Part shown: piece by piece, positions 27,663 to 37,057 of the stretch | Layout: the number at the start of each line of letters is the position of its first letter | How positions within the stretch are numbered: the first letter of the stretch is position 1 | Assembly (NCBI GenBank): GCA_024123955.1 | Contig: CP099652.1 | Span: 3,968,001-4,032,000 of the forward strand | Origin: Oxalobacteraceae bacterium OTU3CINTB1 | Lineage (GTDB): Bacteria; Pseudomonadota; Gammaproteobacteria; Burkholderiales; Burkholderiaceae_D | DNA length: 64,000 bases | Direction: 5' to 3' | Made by a program: the position numbers and the translations under genes | Notes under the pieces: generated by a model | Databases searched by the model: none | What the model was told of the DNA's origin: nothing | Seen by the model: only the letters and a program-made list of their open reading frames with translations

Positions 27663-28868
27663 TTATTTTTTAAGCAGGCCAAGCTCCGTGCCCGCCTGTT
27701 CGAATGCTTTGAGCACGGTGTCCAGCTGCTCGCGGGTATGCGCGGCAGACAATTGGACACGCACGCGCGCCTGGCCCATCGGGACCACCGGGTAGAAGAA
27801 GCCGCTGAGCAGAACGCCCAGCTCATACATTCGTGCCGCGAATTTCTGGGCGACGGGCGCATCGAACAACATGACAGGAACCACAGGGTGCGTACCCGGC
27901 TTGATAGTGAAGCCGATACGCTCGATCTCCTTGCGGAAGTAGGCGGTGTTCTCGTGCAGGCGGTCGCGCAGTTCGGTCGACTGCGACAGCCGCTCCAGCA
28001 CCGCCAGCGAGGCGCCGGCGATCGATGGCGCCAGCGTGTTGGAGAACAGGTAAGGACGCGATTTCTGGCGCAGCATGTCGATCACCTCCTTGCGCGCGGA
28101 CGTGAAGCCGCCCATCGCGCCGCCCAGGGCCTTGCCCAGGGTACCCGTGATGATGTCGACGCGGCCCATGACGTTGTGGTGCTCGTGGGTGCCGCGGCCG
28201 GTCGCGCCCATGAAGCCGGAGGCGTGGCACTCGTCGATCATCACCAGCGCGCCGTATTTGTCGGCCAGATCGCAGATCTTGTCCAGCTGGGCGATGGTGC
28301 CGTCCATCGAGAACACGCCGTCGGTCACGATGACTTTATGGCGCTTGTCGGCGGCCGCTTGCAACTGCGCTTCCAGGTCGGCCATATCGTTGTGGGCGTA
28401 GCGGAAGCGCGCGGCTTTGCACAGGCGGATGCCGTCGATGATGGAGGCGTGGTTCAACGCGTCGGAGATGATGGCGTCGTTCTCGTCGAACAGCGGCTCG
28501 AACACGCCGCCGTTGGCGTCGAAGGCTGCCGCGTACAGGATCGTGTCCTCGGTGCCGAGGAATTTGGAGATCGCCTGCTCCAGTTGCTTGTGCACGGTCT
28601 GCGTCCCGCAGATGAAACGCACCGACGACAGGCCATAGCCGTATTTTTCGGTCGCCTCGATCGATGCCTTGGCGACCCACTCCTCGCCGGACAGGCCGAG
28701 GTAGTTGTTGGCGCACATATTGATCAGCGTACGGCCATCCTGGGCGACCACTTCGGAACCCTGGCGCGAAGCGAGCACGCGCTCCGGCTTGTACAGGCCC
28801 TGATCGCGCAATTGATCCAGGTTTTGCTGCAGGCTGCTGAAGAAGGTGCTTTTTGCTTGGTCGCTCAT
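27663..28868 (-). CDS. kbl: Glycine C-acetyltransferase (2-amino-3-ketobutyrate CoA ligase)
   Basis: A 401-residue fold-type-I PLP enzyme of the alpha-oxoamine synthase family. It cleaves 2-amino-3-ketobutyrate with CoA to glycine and acetyl-CoA. Hallmarks are CANNYLGL (residues about 51-58), DECHASGFMGATGRG, the PLP-lysine region TGTLGKALGGAMGGF, and length. It is the first gene of the operon; the ribosome site AAGGA precedes ATG 28868. A divergent XRE-cupin regulator lies 191 bp away. Confidence 0.96.
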   Translation of the reverse strand: MSDQAKSTFFSSLQQNLDQLRDQGLYKPERVLASRQGSEVVAQDGRTLINMCANNYLGLSGEEWVAKASIEATEKYGYGLSSVRFICGTQTVHKQLEQAISKFLGTEDTILYAAAFDANGGVFEPLFDENDAIISDALNHASIIDGIRLCKAARFRYAHNDMADLEAQLQAAADKRHKVIVTDGVFSMDGTIAQLDKICDLADKYGALVMIDECHASGFMGATGRGTHEHHNVMGRVDIITGTLGKALGGAMGGFTSARKEVIDMLRQKSRPYLFSNTLAPSIAGASLAVLERLSQSTELRDRLHENTAYFRKEIERIGFTIKPGTHPVVPVMLFDAPVAQKFAARMYELGVLLSGFFYPVVPMGQARVRVQLSAAHTREQLDTVLKAFEQAGTELGLLKK

Positions 28869-28941
28869 GATGGTCCTTGTATGTGGTACGATTTCAGCAG
28901 ATTTTCACTGCGTTATAAGAAATCCGTTATGTCGAACTCAA

Positions 28942-28957
28942 ATTCAATATATCGAAT
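28942..28957. promoter_or_regulatory. Near-perfect 16-bp palindrome, candidate operator
   Basis: ATTCAATATATCGAAT in the kbl/regulator divergent region; only one symmetric pair mismatches. It probably binds the XRE-cupin regulator encoded at 29060, though this is inferred from position alone. Confidence 0.45.
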
Positions 28958-29059
28958 CTTACAGAGAACCAGTGAACTGCGCAAGACGGAAGCATGCGGT
29001 TCTGGCCGCGTTTTTCCGACAGATTTACTTAGAATTTAGCCTATCCGCCGAATAAAACA

Positions 29060-29635
29060 ATGAAAACACCTGTTTCGACGAACGCACCACCCGAGGTCGG
29101 CGCCGCCCTGCAACGTCTGCGCCTCGCGCGCGGCCTCACTTTGGAAGACCTGTCTCGCATCGCGGGGGTCTCCAAGTCGATGCTGTCGCAGATCGAGCGC
29201 GAGAAGGCCAATCCGACCATCGCCATCACGTGGCGGCTATCGAACGCGCTGGGGGTGCAGATCGGCGAACTGCTGGCGACGGCGGAGAAGGAATCCGAGA
29301 CCATCCGCGTGCTCGACGCACACGAGACCCCCACGCTGCCCGGCAACCATGCCGGCTACGTGCTGCGCATCCTCGGGCCGATGGAGCTGGCGGGTAAGTA
29401 TGAATGGTATGAGCTGACCTTGTCGCCAGGTGGGGAGCTGGCGTCGCAAGGGCACGATCCCGGGGCGCAGGAGCATGTCACGCTGCTGCATGGATCGGTC
29501 GAAGTGGAAGTGGGTAACACCAAGAAAAAGGTCAAGCTGGGCGGCACCGCGCGCTACCCGGGCGACCAGCAGCACACCATACGCAACGTCGGCAAGACCG
29601 AGGCGAAGGCGTTATTGGTTGTTATACACCGCTGA
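29060..29635 (+). CDS. XRE-family regulator with C-terminal cupin domain
   Basis: A 191-residue transcription factor. The helix-turn-helix is in LTLEDLSRIAGVSKSMLSQI (about residues 25-50) and a small cupin domain with GHDPGAQEHVTLLHGSVEVEVG covers about 110-185. Such proteins (SutR/PuuR-like architecture) sense amino acids or related small ligands. Divergent location from kbl-tdh-sdaA suggests control of threonine/serine breakdown. Its stop codon lies inside the inverted repeat that separates it from amt. Confidence 0.87.
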   Translation: MKTPVSTNAPPEVGAALQRLRLARGLTLEDLSRIAGVSKSMLSQIEREKANPTIAITWRLSNALGVQIGELLATAEKESETIRVLDAHETPTLPGNHAGYVLRILGPMELAGKYEWYELTLSPGGELASQGHDPGAQEHVTLLHGSVEVEVGNTKKKVKLGGTARYPGDQQHTIRNVGKTEAKALLVVIHR

Positions 29636-29653
29636 CCCGGGGCGGGTCAGCGG
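29629..29653. terminator. Convergent hairpin between regulator and amt
   Basis: Perfect 11-bp arms CCGCTGACCCG (29629-29639) and CGGGTCAGCGG (29643-29653) with a GGG loop. It includes the stop codon of the XRE gene. It lies 10 bp past the amt stop, so it could serve both strands. No T-tract. The GGGTCAG part resembles the REP-like family. Confidence 0.5.
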
Positions 29654-29663
29654 AGGTACGCCA

Positions 29664-30866
29664 CTACCAGTTCGACTCCCGCTCCGGCGTGGAGCTGATG
29701 CGGTGGATTGCCAGATCGGCGCCCTGGAACTCGTCCTCGGGATCGAGGCGCAAGCCCATCGTGACTTTCAACACGCCATAGATGGCGAAGCCGCCCGCCA
29801 GCGCGATCACCACGCCCAACACCGTCCCCGCCAACTGCGCGGCGAACGACACACCGCCCATCCCGCCCAGCGCCTTCAACCCGAAGATACCTGCGGCGAT
29901 CCCGCCCCAGGCGCCGCACAGGCCATGCAGCGGCCAAACGCCCAGCACATCGTCGATCTTCCACTTGTTTTGTGCGAGCGTGAACATCCAGACGAAGATG
30001 GCGCCGGCGATACCGCCCGTCACCAGAGCGCCCATCGGATGCATCAGGTCCGATCCCGCACACACCGCCACCAGTCCGGCCAGCGGCCCGTTATAAGCGA
30101 AGCCGGGATCGTTTTTCCCCATCAGCAGCGCGACCAGCGTACCGCCGACCATCGCCATCAGCGAATTGACCGCCACCAGGCCATTCATCTTGTCCAGCGA
30201 CTGGGCGCTCATGACGTTGAAGCCAAACCAGCCCACCGTCAGAATCCACGCGCCCAGCGCCAGGAACGGAATCGACGACGGCGGATGCGCGGCGATCGCG
30301 CCGTTCTTCATATAGCGCCCGCGCCGCGCGCCAAGTAAAAGCACTGCCGGCAGCGCGATCCATCCGCCCACGGCATGCACCACCACCGAACCGGCGAAAT
30401 CGTGGAACTCGGCGCCGAAGGCCTGCAGCAGCCACTCCTGGATGCCGAAGCGGCGGTTCCAGACGATTCCCTCAAAGAACGGATACACGAAGCCGACCAG
30501 CAGCGCGGTGGCGATCAACTGCGGATGGAAGCGCGCGCGCTCGGCGATGCCGCCCGAGATGATGGCCGGGATGGCCGCCGCGAACGTCAGCAGGAAGAAG
30601 AACTTGACCAGCTCATAGCCGTTTTTGGCCGCCAGCACGTCGGCCGAGGAGAAGAAATTGACGCCGTAGGCGATGCTGTAACCGACGAAGAAGTAAGCGA
30701 TGGTCGACACCGCGAAATCCACCAGGATCTTCACCAGCGCGTTGACCTGGTTCTTCTTGCGCACGGTGCCCAACTCCAGGAACGCGAAGCCGGCGTGCAT
30801 CGCCAAAATCATGATGGCGCCTAGCAAAATGAACAATGCATCGGCGCCGTCTTTGTGTAATCCCAT
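29664..30866 (-). CDS. amt: Ammonium transporter (Amt family)
   Basis: A 400-residue, 11-helix inner-membrane channel for ammonium. The twin-His pore residues are present: His164 (GSVVVHAVGG) and His314 (VWPLHGLCG). I use ATG 30866 behind GGGGAG instead of the GTG at 30875. There is no N-terminal signal peptide, and no glnK is adjacent. Upstream are a sigma-54 promoter and two NtrC-like sites, so expression should rise under nitrogen limitation. The C-terminal tail LDPEDEFQGADLAIH is like Amt proteins that bind GlnK. Confidence 0.95.
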   Translation of the reverse strand: MGLHKDGADALFILLGAIMILAMHAGFAFLELGTVRKKNQVNALVKILVDFAVSTIAYFFVGYSIAYGVNFFSSADVLAAKNGYELVKFFFLLTFAAAIPAIISGGIAERARFHPQLIATALLVGFVYPFFEGIVWNRRFGIQEWLLQAFGAEFHDFAGSVVVHAVGGWIALPAVLLLGARRGRYMKNGAIAAHPPSSIPFLALGAWILTVGWFGFNVMSAQSLDKMNGLVAVNSLMAMVGGTLVALLMGKNDPGFAYNGPLAGLVAVCAGSDLMHPMGALVTGGIAGAIFVWMFTLAQNKWKIDDVLGVWPLHGLCGAWGGIAAGIFGLKALGGMGGVSFAAQLAGTVLGVVIALAGGFAIYGVLKVTMGLRLDPEDEFQGADLAIHRISSTPERESNW

Positions 30867-30916
30867 CAAAATCACTCCCCAAAATAATGCACGATCTGAA
30901 AACCAATACGCTTATA

Positions 30917-30932
30917 AGCAATATTTGTTCCA
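30917..30932 (-). promoter_or_regulatory. Sigma-54 promoter of amt
   Basis: On the minus strand TGGAAC-N5-TTGCT (-24 at 30927-30932, -12 at 30917-30921) matches the TGGCAC-N5-TTGC consensus in spacing and most bases. Predicted transcription start is near 30905, about 40 nt before the amt ATG. Confidence 0.7.
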
Positions 30933-30990
30933 GATTGGTGCAGATTTTAAGTCCATGATTTGACTGTATTTTGTTTTGGCGGCGGCGAAC

Positions 30991-31033
30991 GCACCATGCA
31001 CGTGCGCACCGAAAAATGGCATCATTTTGGTGC
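30991..31033. promoter_or_regulatory. Tandem NtrC-like enhancer sites
   Basis: Site 1 at 31019-31033 reads GCATCATTTTGGTGC, 14 of 15 to GCACCATTTTGGTGC. Site 2 at 30991-31005, GCACCATGCACGTGC, matches 11 of 15. Centres are 28 bp apart and about 70-100 bp upstream of the sigma-54 promoter, the classical enhancer position. Confidence 0.65.
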
Positions 31034-31057
31034 GCACGTTGTGGAATTACTTCCCGC

Positions 31058-33562
31058 CTAGATCGGTGCGCCAGGCGGAACCGGGGGCGCCGCGCGCAAT
31101 TTGACGCTGCGCGGGTCCTTCAGGTAGGCGGTAATCATCTCGGCCGCTTCCTTTCGGCTAGTGGCTGTCACGCCTTTGCCGGGATTCTTTTGCAGCCATT
31201 GCGCCAGTTCGCGCACCGATTGCGTGACTTCGGCCGCCACATTCGGATGCAGCTTGCCACCGTCCAGTAGATTGAGTACCCCGTCGACCAGCACCCAGTT
31301 GGACGCAAGCTGCACCGCCTCGCCGCCAACCACCGATGCCGGCACAGGCTCGCGCTTCCAGGTCTTTTGCAGCAGCAGCGACAGCACCTCCTGCACGCCG
31401 GGCTGCTGCGCGTCGCGCGCATGCTGCCATGAGAGACGATTGACGCGGCCGGGGTCCAGCAGGAATCCAGCCGTTTGCGCGGCGCCCGCCTCCGCGATCG
31501 AGAAGGCGTCGAACACGGAACCCATGCGGGTGGCGAAGTATTCGCGGCCACGATCATGCCCCATCGCCGGTGGCGTCAGCACATCGAGCACGTTGGCGGG
31601 CAGCGCCAGATATTCGGCGCGCAGGCTGTCGGCGAGCCGGTTCAACGCCTGGCGCTGTACGTTCGCCGGCGTGACCTTGACACCCGCCTTGCCGATGCCT
31701 GCTTTGACGTCGCCGCTGGTGGTGTAGTCGAAATCGCCACCGCCGATCAGGCGCGCCACAGCCTCGCCCTGGTAGCGTTGCAGCAGGTAGACCGGCACCA
31801 GGCGCGCTTCGAGCTCGCCGATCTGGCGCGCATCCGGCAGCACGTCGACCGAAAAGGTCTGCAGCGCGCGCTGGCGCACGGCGCCAAGTTGATCCCAAGT
31901 CTTGATCGTATCCGGGCCGAAGTCCCACAGCAGGCCGTCCGGGTGGCTGGCGCCCGGCGTGCGGTCGTCCTGATCGCTGGAGTACAACAGGCCGGCGGCC
32001 TTGGCGTCGCCCCGCAGTTTGGCCAGCGCGGCCTGCTCCTGCGCGCCGCCGCCGAAATCTCCATAGACGTATTTGACGATGTAATCGTCCCACGGGCCGA
32101 CGCCCACGCCATACGCGTCGGCCAGGTCGACTTCGCCCTGGGCGTTGAGTTTCAGGATCGGATGCGGATAGTCCATCACCGAGCCGTTGCCATTGCCGCT
32201 GCGGCTGGCGGCGAAGTTGTGCGCGAAGCCCAGTGTATGACCGACTTCGTGCGCCGACAATTGGCGCAGGCGCGCCAATGCCATCTCCTCGGCCAGCTTG
32301 TGTTTGTCCGCCGGTGCGTTTTTTCCGTAAGGCGCGAGCAGGCTTTCGGCGATCAGGATGTCCTGCCGCACGCGCTGCGATCCGAGCGTGACGGCGCCGC
32401 GAATAATCTCGCCGGTGCGCGGATCGGCCAGCGCGTTCCCGTAGGACCAGCCGCGCGTGGCGCGGTGCACCCAGTGGATCACGTTGTAGCGGATGTCCAT
32501 GGCGTCGACGCCTTCGGGCAGCAGCTCGACCCGGTAGGCATCCTTGAAGCCGGCCTTTTCGAAGGCGCTGGCCCACCATGAGGCGCCCTGCAGCAGCGCG
32601 CTGCGCACCGGTTCCGGCGCGCCCCGGTCGACGTAGTACACGATCGGTTTCTTGACCGTGCTGACCGCCGCCGACGGATCGGTCTTTTCGAGCCGGTGCC
32701 GCACCTGCCAGTGCACGTCGATGCTGCTGGCCAGCGGCGTGGCGAAGTCGTAGTAGTTGACGTCGAAGCCGCCGGAGAACGGATGATAGCTGCGCGGCCG
32801 CCAGCCAGCCTGGCCGTCGATCTTCGGCAGGCGCACCATGCTGATACGCTGGCGCATCGACAGGCTGACGGGATCGGCGGCGACTTGACGCACGTATTCC
32901 GCCTGGCCAGGTCCGGCGAAGGTCAGCAGCGATTCGAGTTCCACATTGTCGGGAAAGGCTTTGGCCTGTTCGGCCAGCACCGCGCTGCGCGCCGCATCGA
33001 CCTGATAGGCGCCTTGTTTGGCAGCCGCCAGCCGGGCGGCGATGCCGTGGCGGTCGGCCAGCAGGAAGCTGGAGAAGTCGACCAGGTGCGCGCCGCCGTC
33101 GCTGGCGAGGATCTCGCCCGACCACAGCACGGCGCTGGCGAACGATTCCTTGACGGCGGCCCGTTCGTCCTTGTCCGCCGACGCAGCGATGTAGGCCGTG
33201 TTGTCCTGCACCAGAAACAGCTTGGCGCCATGCTTTTCGAAACGGACCATGCGCATGTCGCCGGCCTGTCCCCGATCAAGGCCGACATCATTCGAGCCCA
33301 GTGCGTATGGCAGGGAACTCAGTAGCAGGAATGGCTGCTCCAGCGACGCCACCGACAGCAGCACCCTGCCCTTGGCCGCGTCGCGCCAGACGTCGATGAA
33401 GCCCGGTTGCGATTGCAGGCCGCGCGTGACGTCCGCAACCGATTTGGCGGACGCCGACGCGCCGCCGGAATTGTTGGATTGCGCCAGCGCCGGCGCCACC
33501 GGCGCAGCGCCCAACATTATGAGAGCGAGCAGCAGTGGCCCGGCGGCTGGCGCGGCCCTCAT
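31058..33562 (-). CDS. Secreted zinc metalloprotease (DUF5117/DUF4953 type)
   Basis: An 834-residue protein with a signal peptide (cleavage near APALA-QSNN). An N-terminal DUF5117-like beta domain precedes a metzincin-type catalytic domain. HEVGHTLGFAH at residues 438-448 gives three zinc His and the catalytic Glu; SVMDYP follows as the Met-turn. The C-terminal helical part is typical of the family. It is presumed periplasmic or secreted. Its ATG overlaps the upstream prolyl oligopeptidase TGA by 4 nt, so both peptidases are made together, perhaps for peptide scavenging. Confidence 0.9.
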   Translation of the reverse strand: MRAAPAAGPLLLALIMLGAAPVAPALAQSNNSGGASASAKSVADVTRGLQSQPGFIDVWRDAAKGRVLLSVASLEQPFLLLSSLPYALGSNDVGLDRGQAGDMRMVRFEKHGAKLFLVQDNTAYIAASADKDERAAVKESFASAVLWSGEILASDGGAHLVDFSSFLLADRHGIAARLAAAKQGAYQVDAARSAVLAEQAKAFPDNVELESLLTFAGPGQAEYVRQVAADPVSLSMRQRISMVRLPKIDGQAGWRPRSYHPFSGGFDVNYYDFATPLASSIDVHWQVRHRLEKTDPSAAVSTVKKPIVYYVDRGAPEPVRSALLQGASWWASAFEKAGFKDAYRVELLPEGVDAMDIRYNVIHWVHRATRGWSYGNALADPRTGEIIRGAVTLGSQRVRQDILIAESLLAPYGKNAPADKHKLAEEMALARLRQLSAHEVGHTLGFAHNFAASRSGNGNGSVMDYPHPILKLNAQGEVDLADAYGVGVGPWDDYIVKYVYGDFGGGAQEQAALAKLRGDAKAAGLLYSSDQDDRTPGASHPDGLLWDFGPDTIKTWDQLGAVRQRALQTFSVDVLPDARQIGELEARLVPVYLLQRYQGEAVARLIGGGDFDYTTSGDVKAGIGKAGVKVTPANVQRQALNRLADSLRAEYLALPANVLDVLTPPAMGHDRGREYFATRMGSVFDAFSIAEAGAAQTAGFLLDPGRVNRLSWQHARDAQQPGVQEVLSLLLQKTWKREPVPASVVGGEAVQLASNWVLVDGVLNLLDGGKLHPNVAAEVTQSVRELAQWLQKNPGKGVTATSRKEAAEMITAYLKDPRSVKLRAAPPVPPGAPI

Positions 33563-35763
33563 TGCGAGCCCGCCGCCTTGACAGCCGCCGTCGCCGGCCC
33601 TGCGGTGGTTTGCACCGCCGGCGTCGCGCCATCCATTTGCAGCGCGCGGCTCAGGAAGCCCCAGCGATCCGCCACTTCCTCGATCTGCTTGGTGGTCGGC
33701 TTGCCGGCGCCGTGGCCGGCCTTGGTGTCGATCCGGATCAGGATCGGCGCAGCACCGGCCTGGTCGGCCTGCGCGGTGGCGGCGAACTTGAAGCTGTGCG
33801 CCGGCACCACGCGGTCGTCATGGTCGGCGGTGGTGATCATCGTCGCCGGATAGCAGGTGCCCTTTTTCAGGTTGTGCAGCGGCGAATACTTGACCAGCGC
33901 CTTGAACTCCTCGGCGTTGTCGGAAGAGCCGTAGTCCGATGTCCACGCCCAGCCGATGGTGAATTTGTGGAAGCGCAGCATATCGAGCACGCCCACCTGC
34001 GGGATCGCGGCGGCGAACAACTCCGGGCGCTGCGTCATCGCCGCGCCGACCAGCAGGCCGCCGTTGCTGCCGCCGCCGATCGCCAGCTTGGCCGGCGACG
34101 TCACCTTGTGCGCGATCAGCCATTCGGCCGCGCCGATAAAGTCGTCGAACACGTTCTGCTTTTGCAGCTTGGTGCCCGCCTCGTGCCACGATTCGCCATA
34201 CTCGCCGCCGCCGCGCAGATTGGCCATGACGTAGACGCCGCCCATCTCCAGCCACGCCAGGTTGGCGACCGAGAACGACGGCGTCAGCGAGACATTGAAG
34301 CCGCCGTAGCCATACAGGTAGGTCGGATTGCTGCCATCGAGCTTCAAACCCTTTTTGGCGACGATGAACATCGGCACCTTGGTGCCGTCACGGCTGGTGA
34401 AGAACTCCTGGCGCGTCTCGAAGCCGGCCGGATCGAAGTCCACCTTCGGCTGGCGGTACACGCTGCTCTTGTTGGCCTTCAGGTCATAGCGGTAGATCGT
34501 CGTGGGCGTGGTGAAGCTGGTGTACGAGTAGAAGGTCTCGGTGTCGACGCGTTTGCCGCTAAAGCCGCCGGCGGTGCCCAGGCCCGGCAGTTCGATATCG
34601 TGCAGCGGTTTGCCTTTCAGGTCGAACACCTTCACCAGGCTATGCGCATCGCTCAGGTAGTCCACCAGCAGCTGGTTGTTGACGACGGACGCCGACACCA
34701 GCGTGTTGGAGCTTTCCGGCACGATCTGCTTCCAGTTCAGCACCGCCGGCTTGCGCGTGTCGATGCTGACGATGCGGCCGCGTGGCGCGTTGCGCTCGGT
34801 GTGGAACCAGAACACCGGCCCGTCGTTGCCGACGAAGTTGTAGACGGCGTCGAAATCCTCCAGCAAGCCGACGACCTTGGAATCCTTGCGGCTCAAGTCC
34901 TTGTAGAACACCCGGTTCTTGTTCTCGGTGCCTTGCGACGCCGTGATGATCAGATAGCGGCCATCCTGGGTCACGTCGGCGCTAAAGCCCCAGTCCTTGT
35001 GGTCCGGGCGGTCGTAGACCAGCGTGTCGGCGCTTTGCGGCGTGCCCAGTTTGTGGAAGTACAGCTTCTGGAAGTAGTTCACGTCGGCGAGTTTGGTCGC
35101 TTCCTTGGGCTCGTCGTAGCGGCTGTAGAAGAAACCGGAACCGTCGTGCAGCCACGCGGTGTTGGAGAACTTGACCCACTTGATATGGTCTTCGACGTCC
35201 TTGCCGCTGTCGATGTCGCGCACCTTGATCTCGTTCCAGTCGGAGCCCGATGCGGCGGTGCTGTAGGCGAGGTATTTGCCGTTCGGGCTCACGGCCAGTC
35301 CGGCCAGGGCCACGGTGCCGTCGGCGGCCAGCTTGTTCGGATCGAGCAGCAGGCGCGGCACGTCGGCCAGCGTTTTCATCGTGTAGAGCACCGACTGGTT
35401 TTGCAGGCCGTCGTTGCGGCTATAAAAATAGCGTCCGCCTTCCTTGAACGGGACGCTGAAACGCTCGAAGTTCCACAGCTTGGTCAGGCGCGTCTTGATC
35501 GCCTCGCGGCCTGGGATCTGCGACAGGTAGCCTTGCGTGAGCTTGTTCTGGGCGTCGACCCAATCCTTGGTGTCGGCGCTGTTGGCGTCCTCCAGCCAGC
35601 GATACGGATCGGCCACTTTAACGCCGTGGTAATCGTCGGTCTGGTCGACCGTACGGGTGGTCGGGTAGGTCAGCGCGGCGCCGGTGGTGGCGCAGGTCTG
35701 CGCCATGGCACCTTGTGCCAGCAGGACGGCGGCCGCCAGTGCGGCGCGTTTCAATTGCTTCAT
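33559..35763 (-). CDS. Prolyl oligopeptidase (S9A), secreted
   Basis: 734 residues from ATG 35763; the signal peptide MKQLKRAALAAAVLLAQGAMA argues against the longer frame to 35826. It has an N-terminal seven-bladed propeller and a C-terminal alpha/beta hydrolase. Ser566 is in GGGSNGGLL, His684 in KAGHGAGKP, and the Asp in TADHDDRVVP. It cleaves short peptides after proline, presumably in the periplasm. It is the first gene of the two-peptidase operon. Confidence 0.95.
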   Translation of the reverse strand: MKQLKRAALAAAVLLAQGAMAQTCATTGAALTYPTTRTVDQTDDYHGVKVADPYRWLEDANSADTKDWVDAQNKLTQGYLSQIPGREAIKTRLTKLWNFERFSVPFKEGGRYFYSRNDGLQNQSVLYTMKTLADVPRLLLDPNKLAADGTVALAGLAVSPNGKYLAYSTAASGSDWNEIKVRDIDSGKDVEDHIKWVKFSNTAWLHDGSGFFYSRYDEPKEATKLADVNYFQKLYFHKLGTPQSADTLVYDRPDHKDWGFSADVTQDGRYLIITASQGTENKNRVFYKDLSRKDSKVVGLLEDFDAVYNFVGNDGPVFWFHTERNAPRGRIVSIDTRKPAVLNWKQIVPESSNTLVSASVVNNQLLVDYLSDAHSLVKVFDLKGKPLHDIELPGLGTAGGFSGKRVDTETFYSYTSFTTPTTIYRYDLKANKSSVYRQPKVDFDPAGFETRQEFFTSRDGTKVPMFIVAKKGLKLDGSNPTYLYGYGGFNVSLTPSFSVANLAWLEMGGVYVMANLRGGGEYGESWHEAGTKLQKQNVFDDFIGAAEWLIAHKVTSPAKLAIGGGSNGGLLVGAAMTQRPELFAAAIPQVGVLDMLRFHKFTIGWAWTSDYGSSDNAEEFKALVKYSPLHNLKKGTCYPATMITTADHDDRVVPAHSFKFAATAQADQAGAAPILIRIDTKAGHGAGKPTTKQIEEVADRWGFLSRALQMDGATPAVQTTAGPATAAVKAAGSQ

Positions 35764-35852
35764 GCGTAATTCCGTGGGTCGTGAGTTGATATATCGATGA
35801 TAGCTTGCCTTGTGACAAATAAGCAACGCTAGGCAGGCGATCTCATCGTGTT

Positions 35853-36932
35853 TTATTCGGCGCGCAGCACCCGGTCCGTGGTGACGATGCGGACGTCGTG
35901 CATCTGGTCGAGGTAAGCTTCCAGATACGCTTTGTGGGAGGCGCCGACCACCACCAGCATGCGAACGCCGGGGCGCGTGCTCATCGCGTCGCGGATGTTG
36001 GAGGCCATCCGCAGATTGCGCGTCTCCCAGTAGGCGACGTAGCCGCGCCCATAGTGCCGCGGTGAGGGTTCCTCCAGCGCCGCGCCGAAGTCGCTGCGGA
36101 AGGCCTGCTCCGGGTAAGCGGCGTCGTTATAGGCGCGATACATGGTCAATATATCCCCGGGGGTATTGAGTCGGCTTTCAAGTTGATCCGATTGCTTTCC
36201 ACGGGCGGCGGTATAGGGGTTGTCCCACGCCTTGGAAATCGCCTCGCCGGCGGCTTTTTCATCTTCAGTCGGACCATCCGCCGTGTGGTCGTCCATCGCC
36301 CAGACGCGTTCCAGCCCGCTGCGCGCGGCCACCACGGCGGCGATCCGATAGCTCTCATCGCGCCGTTCCGACAGCCCATTCAACATCGGCACCAGGCTTT
36401 CCGGCAGGCCGTCGCCGGCATGGCGCTCCGCGTCCGGAAGACGCAACCACTGTACCAGGGCGGAGGCCCGCTCGCCGCCCGCGAGGAACAAGGCGGCCAG
36501 CTTGCGCCGCTGCGCCGACGACGGCGCCGCCGGCCATGCCAACAGCAGACGTTCGGCTTGGGCATTCGCTTCCGGCACATTGACGCCGGTTGCGGCGTTG
36601 GCGGGCGCCGGGTCCCAACAATAGGTCTTGACCGAATCGGCATAGCGTTGCGGATAGCTGCGCAGATACGCGCACTGCATGCCGGACAGCGATTCGATGG
36701 CGACGGCTTGCGGTTTCCATTCCATCAGCCTGTCTGTCAATAATGCGAACCTGGTCATGTCGACGGTCTTGGGCATCTGGGACAGGTGCGGCGAGCCAAG
36801 CACCATCACCTCGTTGGGCCGACCGTTTTTCAGCTTGTGGGCACCCGGCGCGAACGGCGGCGCGGTGTCGGCGGCGAAGACCGGGGCATGGCAGGCGGCG
36901 GCGATCAATACGGTCGTGAATAGACGGTGCAT
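35853..36932 (-). CDS. Secreted DUF5694-like protein
   Basis: 359 residues from ATG 36932 (AGGAG site 6 nt upstream). The signal peptide is MHRLFTTVLIAAACHAPVFA. The mature part begins with EVMVLGSPHLSQMPK and ends with MLVVVGASHKAYLEAYLDQM, the pattern of DUF5694 and distantly of TraB/GumN-type proteins, which may be metal-dependent hydrolases. The function is unknown. The frame is open for 90 more codons upstream, but that part has no ribosome site and overlaps the c-di-GMP gene. Confidence 0.8.
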   Translation of the reverse strand: MHRLFTTVLIAAACHAPVFAADTAPPFAPGAHKLKNGRPNEVMVLGSPHLSQMPKTVDMTRFALLTDRLMEWKPQAVAIESLSGMQCAYLRSYPQRYADSVKTYCWDPAPANAATGVNVPEANAQAERLLLAWPAAPSSAQRRKLAALFLAGGERASALVQWLRLPDAERHAGDGLPESLVPMLNGLSERRDESYRIAAVVAARSGLERVWAMDDHTADGPTEDEKAAGEAISKAWDNPYTAARGKQSDQLESRLNTPGDILTMYRAYNDAAYPEQAFRSDFGAALEEPSPRHYGRGYVAYWETRNLRMASNIRDAMSTRPGVRMLVVVGASHKAYLEAYLDQMHDVRIVTTDRVLRAE

Positions 36933-37057
36933 ACAGGCTCCTGAAATGGGATTCGGGCAGTGTATGCGAGAGACGGCTGCGTCGAGGCAGGGCTTGCGAC
37001 GCACGGCAAAATCGCTTGCATGAAATGCAAATATCGGCGACAGGCCGAAAGCGTGAT

